This document shows positions 1 to 8,094 of a stretch of DNA of 64,000 bases, piece after piece (the first letter of the stretch is position 1; the number at the start of each line of letters is the position of its first letter). The notes beneath the pieces were generated by a model. That model was not told the origin of the DNA and did not search any database. It saw nothing but the letters and a program-made list of their open reading frames with translations. This DNA comes from Legionella cardiaca (lineage in GTDB: Bacteria; Pseudomonadota; Gammaproteobacteria; Legionellales; Legionellaceae): NCBI RefSeq assembly GCF_029026145.1, contig NZ_CP119078.1, positions 3,281,001 to 3,345,000 on the forward strand, given 5' to 3'. Position numbers and translations under genes: made by a program.

Positions 1-228
1 GGACGTTATTTTCGAGCCACCGATATTCAATCATTAAATACTATCTATGAAACAATTAATCAACTGGAAACCGTGTCGCAAGAGAAAGCAACCATTCGTC
101 CACAACATGATTATTATTCTTGGCCTTTGGCATTTGCATTGCTCCTGTTTTGTTATTGGCTTGGAGACAAAGCAGGACTATTGTCAAATTTAAGGAAAGT
201 TTTGCAGCGCAAGGTTTCTGTATCATGA
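1..228 (+). CDS. batA: BatA-like VWA protein, C-terminal fragment
   Basis: The reading frame is open from the left edge of the window to TGA at 226-228, so only the last 75 residues are present. It reads GRYFRATDIQSLNTIYETIN, the usual end of the von Willebrand A domain in BatA proteins, followed by a linker and one hydrophobic segment (about residues 42-56). BatA proteins are inner-membrane-anchored with a periplasmic VWA domain. The stop overlaps the start of the next gene (ATGA at 225-228). That arrangement and the batB-TPR-batD order downstream identify it. The N-terminus and metal site lie outside the window. Confidence 0.8.
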   Translation, partial: GRYFRATDIQSLNTIYETINQLETVSQEKATIRPQHDYYSWPLAFALLLFCYWLGDKAGLLSNLRKVLQRKVSVS

Positions 229-1151
229 CTGAGTTTCACTTTCTTCGTCCCTGGTGGCTGTTAACCCTTCTACCTTTATTATACTTAGGGTGGTATTTAT
301 GGCGGCAAAAACCACAAATGGAAGCCTGGGCTGCCATTTGTGACAGGCACTTACTTGAACGTTTAGTGGTATCCAAGGGGAAAACTAATCGTCATTGGGC
401 TTTTTGGCTGCTGTTAGCAAGTGCCTTATGTATGATTATTAGCTTGTCTGGACCAACCTGGTCTCGTTTACCAGTTCCTGTTTATAAACAAATTCAACCG
501 CGAGTTTTGGTGTTGGATATGTCAGATGCGATGCTTGCTCATGATTTATCCCCCAACCGCTTATCTCGAGCCAAGTTTAAATTACATGATTTATTTAAGC
601 GACGTGATATTGGACAAGTGGGGTTAATCGTTTATTCAGGTGAGCCGTTTGTAGTATCACCATTGACCGATGATGGGCAAACGATTGATGCGCTTTTAGC
701 GTCACTATCCCCTGATATTATGCCCGTAGAGGGACATCAATTGAATACCGCACTTGAAGAAGCGGGCCAATTAATTAAACAAGCAGGTTTTCATCGTGGA
801 CAAATATTAGTATTAACTGCTGAAACACCGAGCACTGCCGCGATTGCTGTAGCCAAAGAGCTGGCAAATGAGCGGATTATCACGTCAATTCTACCTATTA
901 AAGCTGATAAAAATTTAAATCCATTATTCCAGGAATTTGCGGCCGCTGGACAGGGAGCATTATTGCCGTTTACTGATGATTCCGGTGATTTGGATAAATG
1001 GCTTGCTATTAATTCTGGCAACCAATTCCATCTGGATCAGCAAGATGATATTCCTCTTTGGCGTGATGAGGGGCGCTGGTTTTTATTGCCCGCACTTCTT
1101 TTTTTATTACCTGTTTTCAGACGTGGTTGGCTCCAGAGGGTGGATATATGA
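225..1151 (+). CDS. batB: BatB-like VWA domain membrane protein
   Basis: 308 residues. I chose ATG at 225, which overlaps the batA stop; a longer frame from 120 would only duplicate batA sequence. Hydrophobic segments lie near residues 8-26 and 58-76, then a VWA domain (about 90-270), then a C-terminal membrane segment (about 285-300). Bat proteins form an envelope complex linked to aerotolerance and stress in other bacteria; their biochemical role is not settled. The MIDAS motif is unusual: DxSxS reads D98-M-S100-D-A102, and the usual LTDG strand reads LTAETPS, so two metal-coordinating positions appear to be lost. The gene is translationally coupled on both sides. Confidence 0.88.
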   Translation: MTEFHFLRPWWLLTLLPLLYLGWYLWRQKPQMEAWAAICDRHLLERLVVSKGKTNRHWAFWLLLASALCMIISLSGPTWSRLPVPVYKQIQPRVLVLDMSDAMLAHDLSPNRLSRAKFKLHDLFKRRDIGQVGLIVYSGEPFVVSPLTDDGQTIDALLASLSPDIMPVEGHQLNTALEEAGQLIKQAGFHRGQILVLTAETPSTAAIAVAKELANERIITSILPIKADKNLNPLFQEFAAAGQGALLPFTDDSGDLDKWLAINSGNQFHLDQQDDIPLWRDEGRWFLLPALLFLLPVFRRGWLQRVDI

Positions 1152-2071
1152 GAATAGTCTGGTCACTCATACTTCTGAGTATTTCCTGTTGCAGCTATGC
1201 TTTTAGCTGGTCGGATTTATGGCTTACCAAAGATCAACAGGCCCAAACTTTGATGAAGAAGAAGCAATACAAAGAGGCAGAAGACACCTTTGAAAATCAG
1301 GCTTGGCGAGCGACTGCTGCCTATCGTGCTGAAAATTATAAAGAAGCGGCCAGATATTATGAGTCGCTGCAAAATGAACAAGGATTTTATAATCAAGGGA
1401 ACGCATTAGCAAAATTGGGACAATATGAAAAGGCTATTAAGGCTTATGATAAAGCATTAGCTTTAAATCCCAATAATAAGGATGCACAGTATAATCGTAA
1501 TTTAGTGAAAGAATTATTAAAAAATAAGAATCAACAACAAAATAAAGACCAGCAGCAAAATCAGGGACAGCAAGGTCAAAATCAGCAAAATAAAGATCAG
1601 CAGCAAAATCAGGGACAGCAAGGTCAAAATCAGCAAAATAAAGATCAGCAACAAAATCAGGGGCAGCAAGGTCAAACTCAGCAAAATAAAGATCAGCAAC
1701 AAAATCAGGGACAGCAAGATCAAAATCAGCAAAATAAAGATCAGCAACAAAATCAGGGACAGCAAGATCAAAATCAGCAAAATAAAGATCAGCAGCAAAA
1801 TCAGGGACAGCAAGATCAAAATCAACGGAATAAAGAGCAACAACAAAATAAAAATCAACAGGCTGAAGATCAGAAAAAAACACAGGGAACTAAATCCCCA
1901 GACAAACAAAAAGGAACACCTAAAGATGCGGCTGAAGAGTTGGCAGTAGAACGTGAAAAACAACAGGCAAAAGAGCAATGGTTACGGTTAATTCCGGATG
2001 ACCCGGGTGGTTTAATGCGAGAGAAGTTCTTACGAGATCATTTACGTAGACAAGGTGGTTGGTATCAATGA
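1148..2071 (+). CDS. batC: BatC-like TPR protein with Gln/Asn-rich repeat tail
   Basis: 307 residues. ATG at 1148 overlaps the batB stop. A signal peptide (1-19) precedes TPR units, the clearest at about 77-110 (FYNQGNALAKLGQYEKAIKA). Residues 133-228 are six perfectly spaced 16-residue units of the form KDQQQNQGQQGQNQQN, followed by a K/Q-rich linker and a conserved end (EQWLRLIPDDPGGLMREKF). The ending matches the C-terminus of TPR proteins found between batB and batD in gammaproteobacteria. TPRs suggest a scaffold role in the periplasm. The low-complexity block is probably disordered and can change copy number without changing frame. The start of the longer frame at 1127 would run into batB and is less likely. 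Confidence 0.85.
   Translation: MRIVWSLILLSISCCSYAFSWSDLWLTKDQQAQTLMKKKQYKEAEDTFENQAWRATAAYRAENYKEAARYYESLQNEQGFYNQGNALAKLGQYEKAIKAYDKALALNPNNKDAQYNRNLVKELLKNKNQQQNKDQQQNQGQQGQNQQNKDQQQNQGQQGQNQQNKDQQQNQGQQGQTQQNKDQQQNQGQQDQNQQNKDQQQNQGQQDQNQQNKDQQQNQGQQDQNQRNKEQQQNKNQQAEDQKKTQGTKSPDKQKGTPKDAAEELAVEREKQQAKEQWLRLIPDDPGGLMREKFLRDHLRRQGGWYQ
1544..1831 (+). repeat. 48-bp tandem repeat, six copies, inside the TPR protein
   Basis: AAAGA(C/T)CAGCA marks each unit start at 1544, 1592, 1640, 1688, 1736 and 1784, an exact 48-nt period; a degenerate seventh starts at 1832. Units differ by a few substitutions (GGTCAA versus GATCAA, CAGCAG versus CAGCAA), so they are diverging but recently amplified. The period is a multiple of three, so gain or loss of units keeps the frame. 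Confidence 0.95.
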
Positions 2072-3714
2072 AAAAAATTTTATTAAGTTTATTTTTATTG
2101 GGCTGCTATGGTCTTGGATTTGCTACAGTGACGATGCAATTAGAATCGTCGCAAGTTCAAGCGGATGAAACATTTAGACTTATTTTAACGTTAGAAGGGG
2201 AGGAAATTGATAGCGTCCCCGATCTATCGCCGCTGCAAAAAGATTTTACCATCGTAGGCACAGAGCGTAGCATGAATTATACGCTTGTTAATGGTCGAGC
2301 CAGTTCGGTTAGTCAGTGGTTAGTATTATTGACTCCTAAAAAAACCGGCACATTAACTATTCCCGCAATTCAAGTGGGACAGACAAAAACAAATCCTGCC
2401 AATGTCGAAGTAACTGATGAAGCACCAGACAGTAAGCAGGTTGACACAGAAAAGCAGCAGGATGTGATGCTGACTACAGAGATAAGTGAAAAAAATCCTT
2501 ATATTAATCAACAAGTTATTTATACGGTAAAACTTTATAGCAGTCGGCGCATGGTGAATACGGACTACCAACCACCCCAAGTGGAAAATGCGCTGCTTAT
2601 TCCTCTAGGTGCAGGACGACGTTATCAAACCGCTGAGAAGGGAAGAATATATGTGGTTGATGAACAACAATATGCTATTTTTCCTCAGAAAAGTGGTAGT
2701 TTAAAAATTATCCCTCCCACTTTTCGCGCCGTGATTTATGATGTAGTGCCAAGGCATGTGAATGAGCGGGGGAATTCAATGCTGATTCAAGTCAGGCCTA
2801 TTCCGCCTCATTTAAATAAAAATTGGTTACCTGCCAAACAGGTAACGTTAAGTGAGACTTACGATAATAATAATCTTTCTTTGCAACAAGGAAGTACTAT
2901 TGTTCGCACTGTAACGTTGCGTGCCAGGGGAGTTCCTGCACAGTTACTGCCTCCACTTGATTTTGGTAACAGTACGGAATTTTCTATTTACCCTGAAAAG
3001 CCCTCTGAAAGAAATGTGTTTAAAGAGCCCGATTTAGTTGGTTCAACTACCGTGAAAGTAACTTATTTGTTTAACAAGGCGGGACAAATTACCATCCCTG
3101 CTTTAAATTTAACTTGGTTTAATACCACAACGGCTAGAGAAGAAACAATTTCTTTACCAGAGCATACTGTGCAAGTGATTGCCTCGGCGACAGCACCTCA
3201 AGCAGCTGTAAAAAGTCCTCCTGCACAATTCACTGTGTCACCTAAAGAAGAAACAATACTTCCTACCAAAACTAAGGAAAATGCATCCGTCAAAACAACG
3301 ACAAATCCTGCTTGGTGGGTGGCGGGAGTTTTTGCGCTGGCGTGGTTATTAACTTTAGGTTTGTGGTTCTGGCAACGGTCAACGCGAAATTCAAAACAGA
3401 CCTCAAAACAGATTTTGAGGCGACTGAAGGAGGCCTGTTTGCAGAACAATGCTTCGATGGCACGTGATACCTTATTACAATGGGCACAGAACCTTTGGCC
3501 TCAGGCGAATATTTTAAATCTGATAGATGTTGAACATAGAGTCGATGATGAAGCATTAAAAGAGCAAATTAAAAAATTATCACAGGCACTCTATAATAAT
3601 AATGGACAAAAATGGCAGGGAGAGGCTTTATGGAACAGGATTCTCGCCTTTAGACAGAATAAGAAAATGACACCAGGTCAGGCGCAATCACTACCTCCCA
3701 TGCACAAACTTTAA
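2068..3714 (+). CDS. batD: BatD family protein (oxygen-tolerance, BatD)
   Basis: 548 residues. ATG at 2068 overlaps the previous stop (ATGA); the in-frame TTG at 2059 is not needed. A signal peptide (about 1-21) leads into a long beta-rich periplasmic region, typical of BatD, with phrases such as VGTERSMNYTLVNGRASSVS and QYAIFPQKSGSLKIIP. A single membrane helix lies near residues 415-437 (WWVAGVFALAWLLTLGLWFW), followed by a charged cytoplasmic tail of about 110 residues. It is the last gene of the overlapping bat series; the next gene starts 13 bp later. BatD proteins are thought to act with BatA and BatB in an envelope complex. Confidence 0.9.
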   Translation: MKKILLSLFLLGCYGLGFATVTMQLESSQVQADETFRLILTLEGEEIDSVPDLSPLQKDFTIVGTERSMNYTLVNGRASSVSQWLVLLTPKKTGTLTIPAIQVGQTKTNPANVEVTDEAPDSKQVDTEKQQDVMLTTEISEKNPYINQQVIYTVKLYSSRRMVNTDYQPPQVENALLIPLGAGRRYQTAEKGRIYVVDEQQYAIFPQKSGSLKIIPPTFRAVIYDVVPRHVNERGNSMLIQVRPIPPHLNKNWLPAKQVTLSETYDNNNLSLQQGSTIVRTVTLRARGVPAQLLPPLDFGNSTEFSIYPEKPSERNVFKEPDLVGSTTVKVTYLFNKAGQITIPALNLTWFNTTTAREETISLPEHTVQVIASATAPQAAVKSPPAQFTVSPKEETILPTKTKENASVKTTTNPAWWVAGVFALAWLLTLGLWFWQRSTRNSKQTSKQILRRLKEACLQNNASMARDTLLQWAQNLWPQANILNLIDVEHRVDDEALKEQIKKLSQALYNNNGQKWQGEALWNRILAFRQNKKMTPGQAQSLPPMHKL

Positions 3715-3727
3715 ACGGTGGTTATTC

Positions 3728-5143
3728 ATGTTGCTTAGCGAATATTGCAATTTGGATGTACTTGGCCTTAGCGAATTCATTAAGACCATTGGACTAAATC
3801 CAGAAGAAGTTCTGGATTGCGCTATCACTCGTATGCATGAAGTGAATCCTTTGCTTAATGCTGTAGTTACTGATTGCAGTGATTGGGCACGTAAGCAACT
3901 TAGAAAAATGAAAGGCGATGAGCCTTTTTATGGGGTACCAATCTTAATCAAAGATTTAGGATTTACCTTGGAAGGAGTCCCGTATACTGCCGGGTCAGCT
4001 TTTTATACGAGTAATAAGTCGCAGTTCAATAGTGATTTCATTCAGCGTCTATTGGAGTTGGGAATGGTTCCTTTTGCCAAAACCAATGTTCCTGAATTAG
4101 GACTGTCCTACGTAACAGAATCGCTGCTGCATGGTCCCTGTCGAAATCCCTATAATTTAAATCGAACACCCGGAGGATCGTCGGGTGGTTCTGCGGCTGC
4201 AGTTGCTGCAGGAGTGGCGCCACTTGCTACAGCAAATGATGGTGGTGGTTCTATTCGTATCCCGGCTGCTTGCTGTGGATTGTTCGGTTTTAAACCCACA
4301 CCAGGATTAACGCCAATAGGACCTTGGGTTGCAGAATCGTGGTCTGGGCTATCTGCCAGTCATGTTTTAACTCGTAGTGTACGTGATTCAGCACTGTTAT
4401 TTGAATGTTTAACTGCCTCAAGCTTACAAGAGGCCAAGCGTCGGATTGATAATTTCCATCGGCAACCCATCGCTTCCTCACCATTAACAATAGCGCTACT
4501 CCATCCACAAATTTTTACAGTAGCTCCTGTTGCCAAGGTTTATCAACTGGCAGTTGAGCATGCAGCAAAGGTGCTGAGAGAAAGTAAACATCAGGTGGAG
4601 TTTTATGATTTAAAGCTCGATATGGAGGCCATCGGTGACTGCACCTTAACAATTATAGCAGCCAATGTTTGGGCAGAAATTGAAAATCAGCAACACGAAA
4701 GGGGGCGTGTAGCAAAGCCCAGAGATTTAGAGCCAATTACATGGGAATTTATGTTGCAGGGGCAAACCATCACGGCCTCGCAATTAATTAATAGCAAAAA
4801 TAAACTTTATCAATTGTTGCAACCACTGCGGACATTGTTAGAACAGGTTGATATTCTCCTAACACCCGCACTAGCACAGTTACCCCTGCTTGTTGGCAGT
4901 CTACAAACTAGTCGTTTTGAGGATTATTTACAAAAAAATCATGAATTTTCGCCGTTTACTTCGCTATTTAATCAAGCTGGTATGCCAGCAATGACTATTC
5001 CTGTCATGTCTCATGATGGCTTTCCAATTTCTGTCCAGTTTGCTGCAGATAAAGGTAATGACAGGCTACTATTACGCCTCGCCAGTCAGCTTAGTGCAGA
5101 ATTTCCAGAATTTTCTCGCCCAATAATGACTCTTAGAGAATGA
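3728..5143 (+). CDS. Amidase signature family hydrolase
   Basis: 471 residues, the usual length. The amidase signature is complete: catalytic Lys75 (PILIKD), cis-Ser151 in [14 protein letters not shown], and nucleophile Ser175 in [10 protein letters not shown]. The 24-residue spacing between the two serines is canonical. No signal peptide is visible, so it is probably cytoplasmic. The family cleaves amide bonds in varied substrates, and GatA shares the fold, but no gatB or gatC is nearby, so a stand-alone amidase is more likely. It starts 13 bp after batD and may be transcribed with it. The substrate cannot be told from sequence. Confidence 0.9.
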   Translation: MLLSEYCNLDVLGLSEFIKTIGLNPEEVLDCAITRMHEVNPLLNAVVTDCSDWARKQLRKMKGDEPFYGVPILIKDLGFTLEGVPYTAGSAFYTSNKSQFNSDFIQRLLELGMVPFAKTNVPELGLSYVTESLLHGPCRNPYNLNRTPGGSSGGSAAAVAAGVAPLATANDGGGSIRIPAACCGLFGFKPTPGLTPIGPWVAESWSGLSASHVLTRSVRDSALLFECLTASSLQEAKRRIDNFHRQPIASSPLTIALLHPQIFTVAPVAKVYQLAVEHAAKVLRESKHQVEFYDLKLDMEAIGDCTLTIIAANVWAEIENQQHERGRVAKPRDLEPITWEFMLQGQTITASQLINSKNKLYQLLQPLRTLLEQVDILLTPALAQLPLLVGSLQTSRFEDYLQKNHEFSPFTSLFNQAGMPAMTIPVMSHDGFPISVQFAADKGNDRLLLRLASQLSAEFPEFSRPIMTLRE

Positions 5144-5175
5144 ATAATTTGCTATATAGGGTCTTACATAGCAAG

Positions 5176-5234
5176 CCCAGAGTGCAATTGAGAATTATTT
5201 CGCACACAATTCTCGCTATTTAATCAACACTGGG
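5176..5234 (+). terminator. Nested hairpin after the amidase gene
   Basis: An outer arm CCCAGAGTG (5176-5184) pairs imperfectly with CACTGGG (5228-5234). An inner perfect 7-bp stem is GAGAATT (5190-5196) with AATTCTC (5208-5214). There is no T tract, so termination is only a possibility; it could also be a structured element ahead of the cold-shock gene. Confidence 0.35.
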
Positions 5235-5235
5235 T

Positions 5236-5241
5236 TATAAT
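5236..5241 (+). promoter_or_regulatory. Probable -10 box of the cold-shock gene
   Basis: A perfect TATAAT lies at 5236-5241, with no clear -35. Starting near 5248 it would give a leader of about 160 nt before the ATG at 5408, close to the long 5' leader known for cspA-type mRNAs. Confidence 0.45.
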
Positions 5242-5407
5242 CAAATTACTTGTGGTCTTTAGCTCCCTGGCTGGAAACAGTGTTCTTCGTGAAAATCCCT
5301 CCTTTTGAAGTACAAAGTAGCGAATTAACGCGCGGTATATCCATACTTGTTTCTTTGTTTAGTTGGCTGAACGCAAGTGTATGTTTAATTTTATTTGGAA
5401 AGTAGAA

Positions 5408-5623
5408 ATGTCTGATAAAGAAACAGGCCACGTTAAGTGGTTTAATGATGATAAAGGTTACGGATTCATCAGTCGTGATAATGGTCAAGACGATGTGTTT
5501 GTACATTTTCGCTCAATTAACAGCGCAGCTGGTCGCAAAACTTTGAAAGAAGGCCAACGTGTAGAGTTCTTAGTAACGAAAGGACCTAAAGGCTTGCAAG
5601 CGGAAGATGTAACTGCCGTTTAA
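5408..5623 (+). CDS. CspA-family cold-shock protein
   Basis: 71 residues, full length for the family. ATG at 5408 ([20 protein letters not shown]) matches CspA starts; the longer frame from 5363 is untranslated leader. RNP1 (KGYGFIS) and RNP2 (DVFVHF) nucleic-acid-binding motifs are both present, with the conserved KWFN beginning. These proteins are single-domain OB-fold RNA chaperones that melt mRNA structure at low temperature or in stationary phase. The gene is monocistronic, bracketed by a probable promoter and a strong terminator. Which Csp paralogue it is cannot be told from this window. Confidence 0.95.
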   Translation: MSDKETGHVKWFNDDKGYGFISRDNGQDDVFVHFRSINSAAGRKTLKEGQRVEFLVTKGPKGLQAEDVTAV

Positions 5624-5646
5624 TCTCTGCTGTTTCTCGGTATCTT

Positions 5647-5691
5647 CTCTCTTTACCGTCGACCCCGACAGTAAAGGGAGATGATCTTTTT
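5647..5691 (+). terminator. Rho-independent terminator of the cold-shock gene
   Basis: CTCTCTTTAC (5647-5656) pairs with GTAAAGGGAG (5671-5680) with one G-T wobble. An inner GTCG/CGAC stem caps it, and a CTTTTT run follows at 5686-5691. It ends just before the next gene, whose ATG is at 5697. Confidence 0.75.
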
Positions 5692-5696
5692 GTGCT

Positions 5697-6878
5697 ATGA
5701 AAAATCTTGATGTAATTATTATTGGTGCAGGTGCGGCCGGGCTAATGTGTGCCATAGAGGCGGGCAAGCGCGGACGACGTGTATTAATTCTTGATCATGC
5801 CAACAAAGTTGGTAAAAAAATTCTCATGTCAGGTGGTGGACGTTGTAATTTTACCAATTACTCTATTGAACCTCACAACTACCTATCAGCAAACCCTCAC
5901 TTTTGCAAATCAGCACTCAAACGTTACACCGCTTATGATTTTATTGATTTAGTAAAAAAACATAACATTCCCTTCCATGAAAAATCGCATGGACAACTGT
6001 TCTGTGATAATAAAGCAGCAGATATCGTGACGATGTTACTTGCTTGTTGTAGAGAAGCGAATGTTACTATTCGACTTAATACGTCAATTAGCCGTGTAGA
6101 AAAAACGGCAAAAGGTTTTACTCTTTGCTTAAATACAGATGAGCGTCTTTGCGCACAATCGTTGGTGATTGCAACCGGAGGGTTATCTATACCCACGATG
6201 GGGGCTTCTCCCTATGGGTATCAATTAGCTGCACAATTTGGTTTAACGGTTTTACCAACTCGTGCGGGTTTAGTACCGTTTACCTTGCAACCTGAAGAAA
6301 AAGAACGTTTAAGCCTGCTCGCTGGCATATCGCTTCCCTGTCAGGTCAGCTGTAATGGTCAAAGTTTTACTTTAGATATGCTGTTTACTCACCGAGGATT
6401 AAGTGGTCCTGCGATGTTGCAAATCTCTTCTTACTGGCAACCCGGTGATCCCTTGGCAATTGATCTGGATATGCATAATCAATGGGCCTATTCTTTAGCA
6501 AAGAAAAAAAGACAGTCACCCAAAACTCGTTTAAAACATTGTTTGGAAGAGGCTTTGCCCAAGCGCGTAGTGGCAACGTTTTTTGAGGAAAGCCTAATAG
6601 AGGCCGAACTGCAAACTTTTTCTGATAAGCGCTTGCAAGAAATTGGTGAGCGTCTTAAAGAATGGCGTATTAAGCCAAATGCTACCGAAGGATACCGTAC
6701 AGCAGAAGTGACTTTAGGCGGTGTGGATACGCATGCTATTTCTTCACAAACCATGCAAGTCAAAGATATTCCCGGTCTATATTTTATTGGTGAAGTACTT
6801 GATGTAACGGGTTGGCTCGGGGGTTATAATTTTCAATGGGCATGGTCATCAGGTTGGGCCGCAGGCCAGGTTGTCTAG
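5697..6878 (+). CDS. HI0933/YhiN-type NAD(P)/FAD-dependent oxidoreductase
   Basis: 393 residues. The N-terminus carries the Rossmann FAD motif IIIGAGAAGLMCAIEAGKRG with the acidic residue of LILDHA, followed by the family hallmark KVGKKILMSGGGRCNFTN. A second glycine-rich motif ATGGLSIPTMGASPYGY lies near 160-176. The C-terminus has GLYFIGEVLDVTGWLGGYNF, the second flavin-contacting segment. This is the HI0933 flavoprotein family, of uncertain substrate. Its members are present in most gammaproteobacteria. It is cytoplasmic with no transmembrane segments. It is separated from the Csp gene by a terminator, so it probably has its own promoter within the hairpin region. Confidence 0.92.
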   Translation: MKNLDVIIIGAGAAGLMCAIEAGKRGRRVLILDHANKVGKKILMSGGGRCNFTNYSIEPHNYLSANPHFCKSALKRYTAYDFIDLVKKHNIPFHEKSHGQLFCDNKAADIVTMLLACCREANVTIRLNTSISRVEKTAKGFTLCLNTDERLCAQSLVIATGGLSIPTMGASPYGYQLAAQFGLTVLPTRAGLVPFTLQPEEKERLSLLAGISLPCQVSCNGQSFTLDMLFTHRGLSGPAMLQISSYWQPGDPLAIDLDMHNQWAYSLAKKKRQSPKTRLKHCLEEALPKRVVATFFEESLIEAELQTFSDKRLQEIGERLKEWRIKPNATEGYRTAEVTLGGVDTHAISSQTMQVKDIPGLYFIGEVLDVTGWLGGYNFQWAWSSGWAAGQVV

Positions 6879-6939
6879 TTTTGGTGGACATTAACAAGAC
6901 GATATATTCATTACAATAGGTTTTTTACAGACTTATGCG

Positions 6940-6945
6940 TATAAT
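6940..6945 (+). promoter_or_regulatory. Probable -10 box upstream of the T2 ribonuclease gene
   Basis: TATAAT at 6940-6945, about 28 bp ahead of the ATG at 6973. No properly spaced -35 hexamer is visible, so an activator or alternative element may be needed. Confidence 0.4.
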
Positions 6946-6972
6946 CATGGCATCTTATATTTGCTGGGATGC

Positions 6973-7959
6973 ATGATGATAAGATTACTTGCCTTATTTT
7001 GGGTCGTTTTCCCCTTATTGTCTTTTTCTTCTGTTAGTGTTGATGGTAGTTTCGAAGCTCGCAAATCTTGTCCTGTTTTCCTTTCAAAGAATAAAAAAAC
7101 TAATCCTGATAATTACATGGTGCAACCATCACAAATTTATGTGATAAAAGAAGTTAATCGCCCTATAAAACCTGATTGGTTACGAATTGAGTTACCTAAT
7201 GAAGAACATTCATTACGTTGGGTAAGTACGGAATGTGGCGAATATAGCTTTCAGGCGCGAGGTAAAACAACCTGTGAACAATTGCCCGGTCTTGCCGATT
7301 CTTATGTATTAGCATTGAGCTGGCAACCAGGTTTTTGTCAAACCTATGGTTATGAACTGGGCAAACCAGAATGCTTAAAACTAACAGCCGATTCTTATCA
7401 AGCAAATCATATGGTTTTGCATGGATTATGGCCTAATCAGCAAATTTGTGGGGAACATTATGGTTTTTGTGGTGTGCGGATTAAAGAACATCATTGTGAT
7501 TATCCAGAAGTTAATTTAAGTGATAAGGTAGCCCAGACTTTACGCCAATTCATGCCTGCCTATGCGGCAGGTAGCTGCCTTGAGAGGCATGAATGGAATA
7601 AGCATGGAAGTTGTCAAACTCTTTCCAGTGATGCTTATTTTGCCTTGGCTTTACGTTTAAATCAGGAAGTTAATCAAACAGCATTAGGACAATTTCTCCA
7701 TGAGCATGTTGGCGACACAATAAGGCGTGAAGAATTGCGGGAAAAAGTAAGGGAATCCTTTGGCAAAGAAACGTCTCGCAAAGTTTATTTTGGTTGTAAG
7801 AATGGTATCTTGGTCGACATTTATATTCAGCTACCAGCCTTGATCTCATCCACTGAGTCTTTGGCAGTGCTCATTAGTAAGGCGCCTGATTTTGAGCATT
7901 ATGATGCGTGTCCAGGAAACATTGTTATCTCAGATTTTAATAATGATACCTGGTTTTAA
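6973..7959 (+). CDS. srnA: Secreted T2-family ribonuclease (SrnA-like)
   Basis: 328 residues from ATG 6973 (a TTG 12 bp upstream is less likely). A hydrophobic signal peptide (about 1-22) precedes a roughly 85-residue N-terminal extension and then the RNase T2 fold. Catalytic motif CAS-I is HGLWP at 150-154 (His150). CAS-II is RHEWNKHGSC at 205-214 (His206, Glu207, His211). Many cysteines suggest disulfides outside the cytoplasm. T2 enzymes cut single-stranded RNA through a 2',3'-cyclic phosphate. In Legionella pneumophila the T2 enzyme SrnA is exported by the type II secretion system and helps growth in amoebae; I infer the same here. The symbol rests on family similarity, not alignment. Confidence 0.9.
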   Translation: MMIRLLALFWVVFPLLSFSSVSVDGSFEARKSCPVFLSKNKKTNPDNYMVQPSQIYVIKEVNRPIKPDWLRIELPNEEHSLRWVSTECGEYSFQARGKTTCEQLPGLADSYVLALSWQPGFCQTYGYELGKPECLKLTADSYQANHMVLHGLWPNQQICGEHYGFCGVRIKEHHCDYPEVNLSDKVAQTLRQFMPAYAAGSCLERHEWNKHGSCQTLSSDAYFALALRLNQEVNQTALGQFLHEHVGDTIRREELREKVRESFGKETSRKVYFGCKNGILVDIYIQLPALISSTESLAVLISKAPDFEHYDACPGNIVISDFNNDTWF

Positions 7960-8094
7960 AGAATGGAGGGGATAGTCTTTTCTTAAATTTGCAGATAATG
8001 TGGTATGGTTCTCCAATAGAGTGGAATAATAATCTTGCGCATTGGCCTAACTTCCTCTAATGTAGGGAAATTTAGAGTAAGTGGAACGTTGGCT

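Noticed and set aside
1544-1831. Possible CRISPR-like direct repeats
   Set aside because: The units abut with no unique spacers and encode a protein repeat in frame.
1437-1978. Two long open frames on the minus strand with Leu/Ile/Phe or Ala/Asp/Phe-rich translations
   Set aside because: They are antisense to the 48-bp Gln/Asn repeats. The repetitive CAA/CAG codons give open complementary frames automatically.
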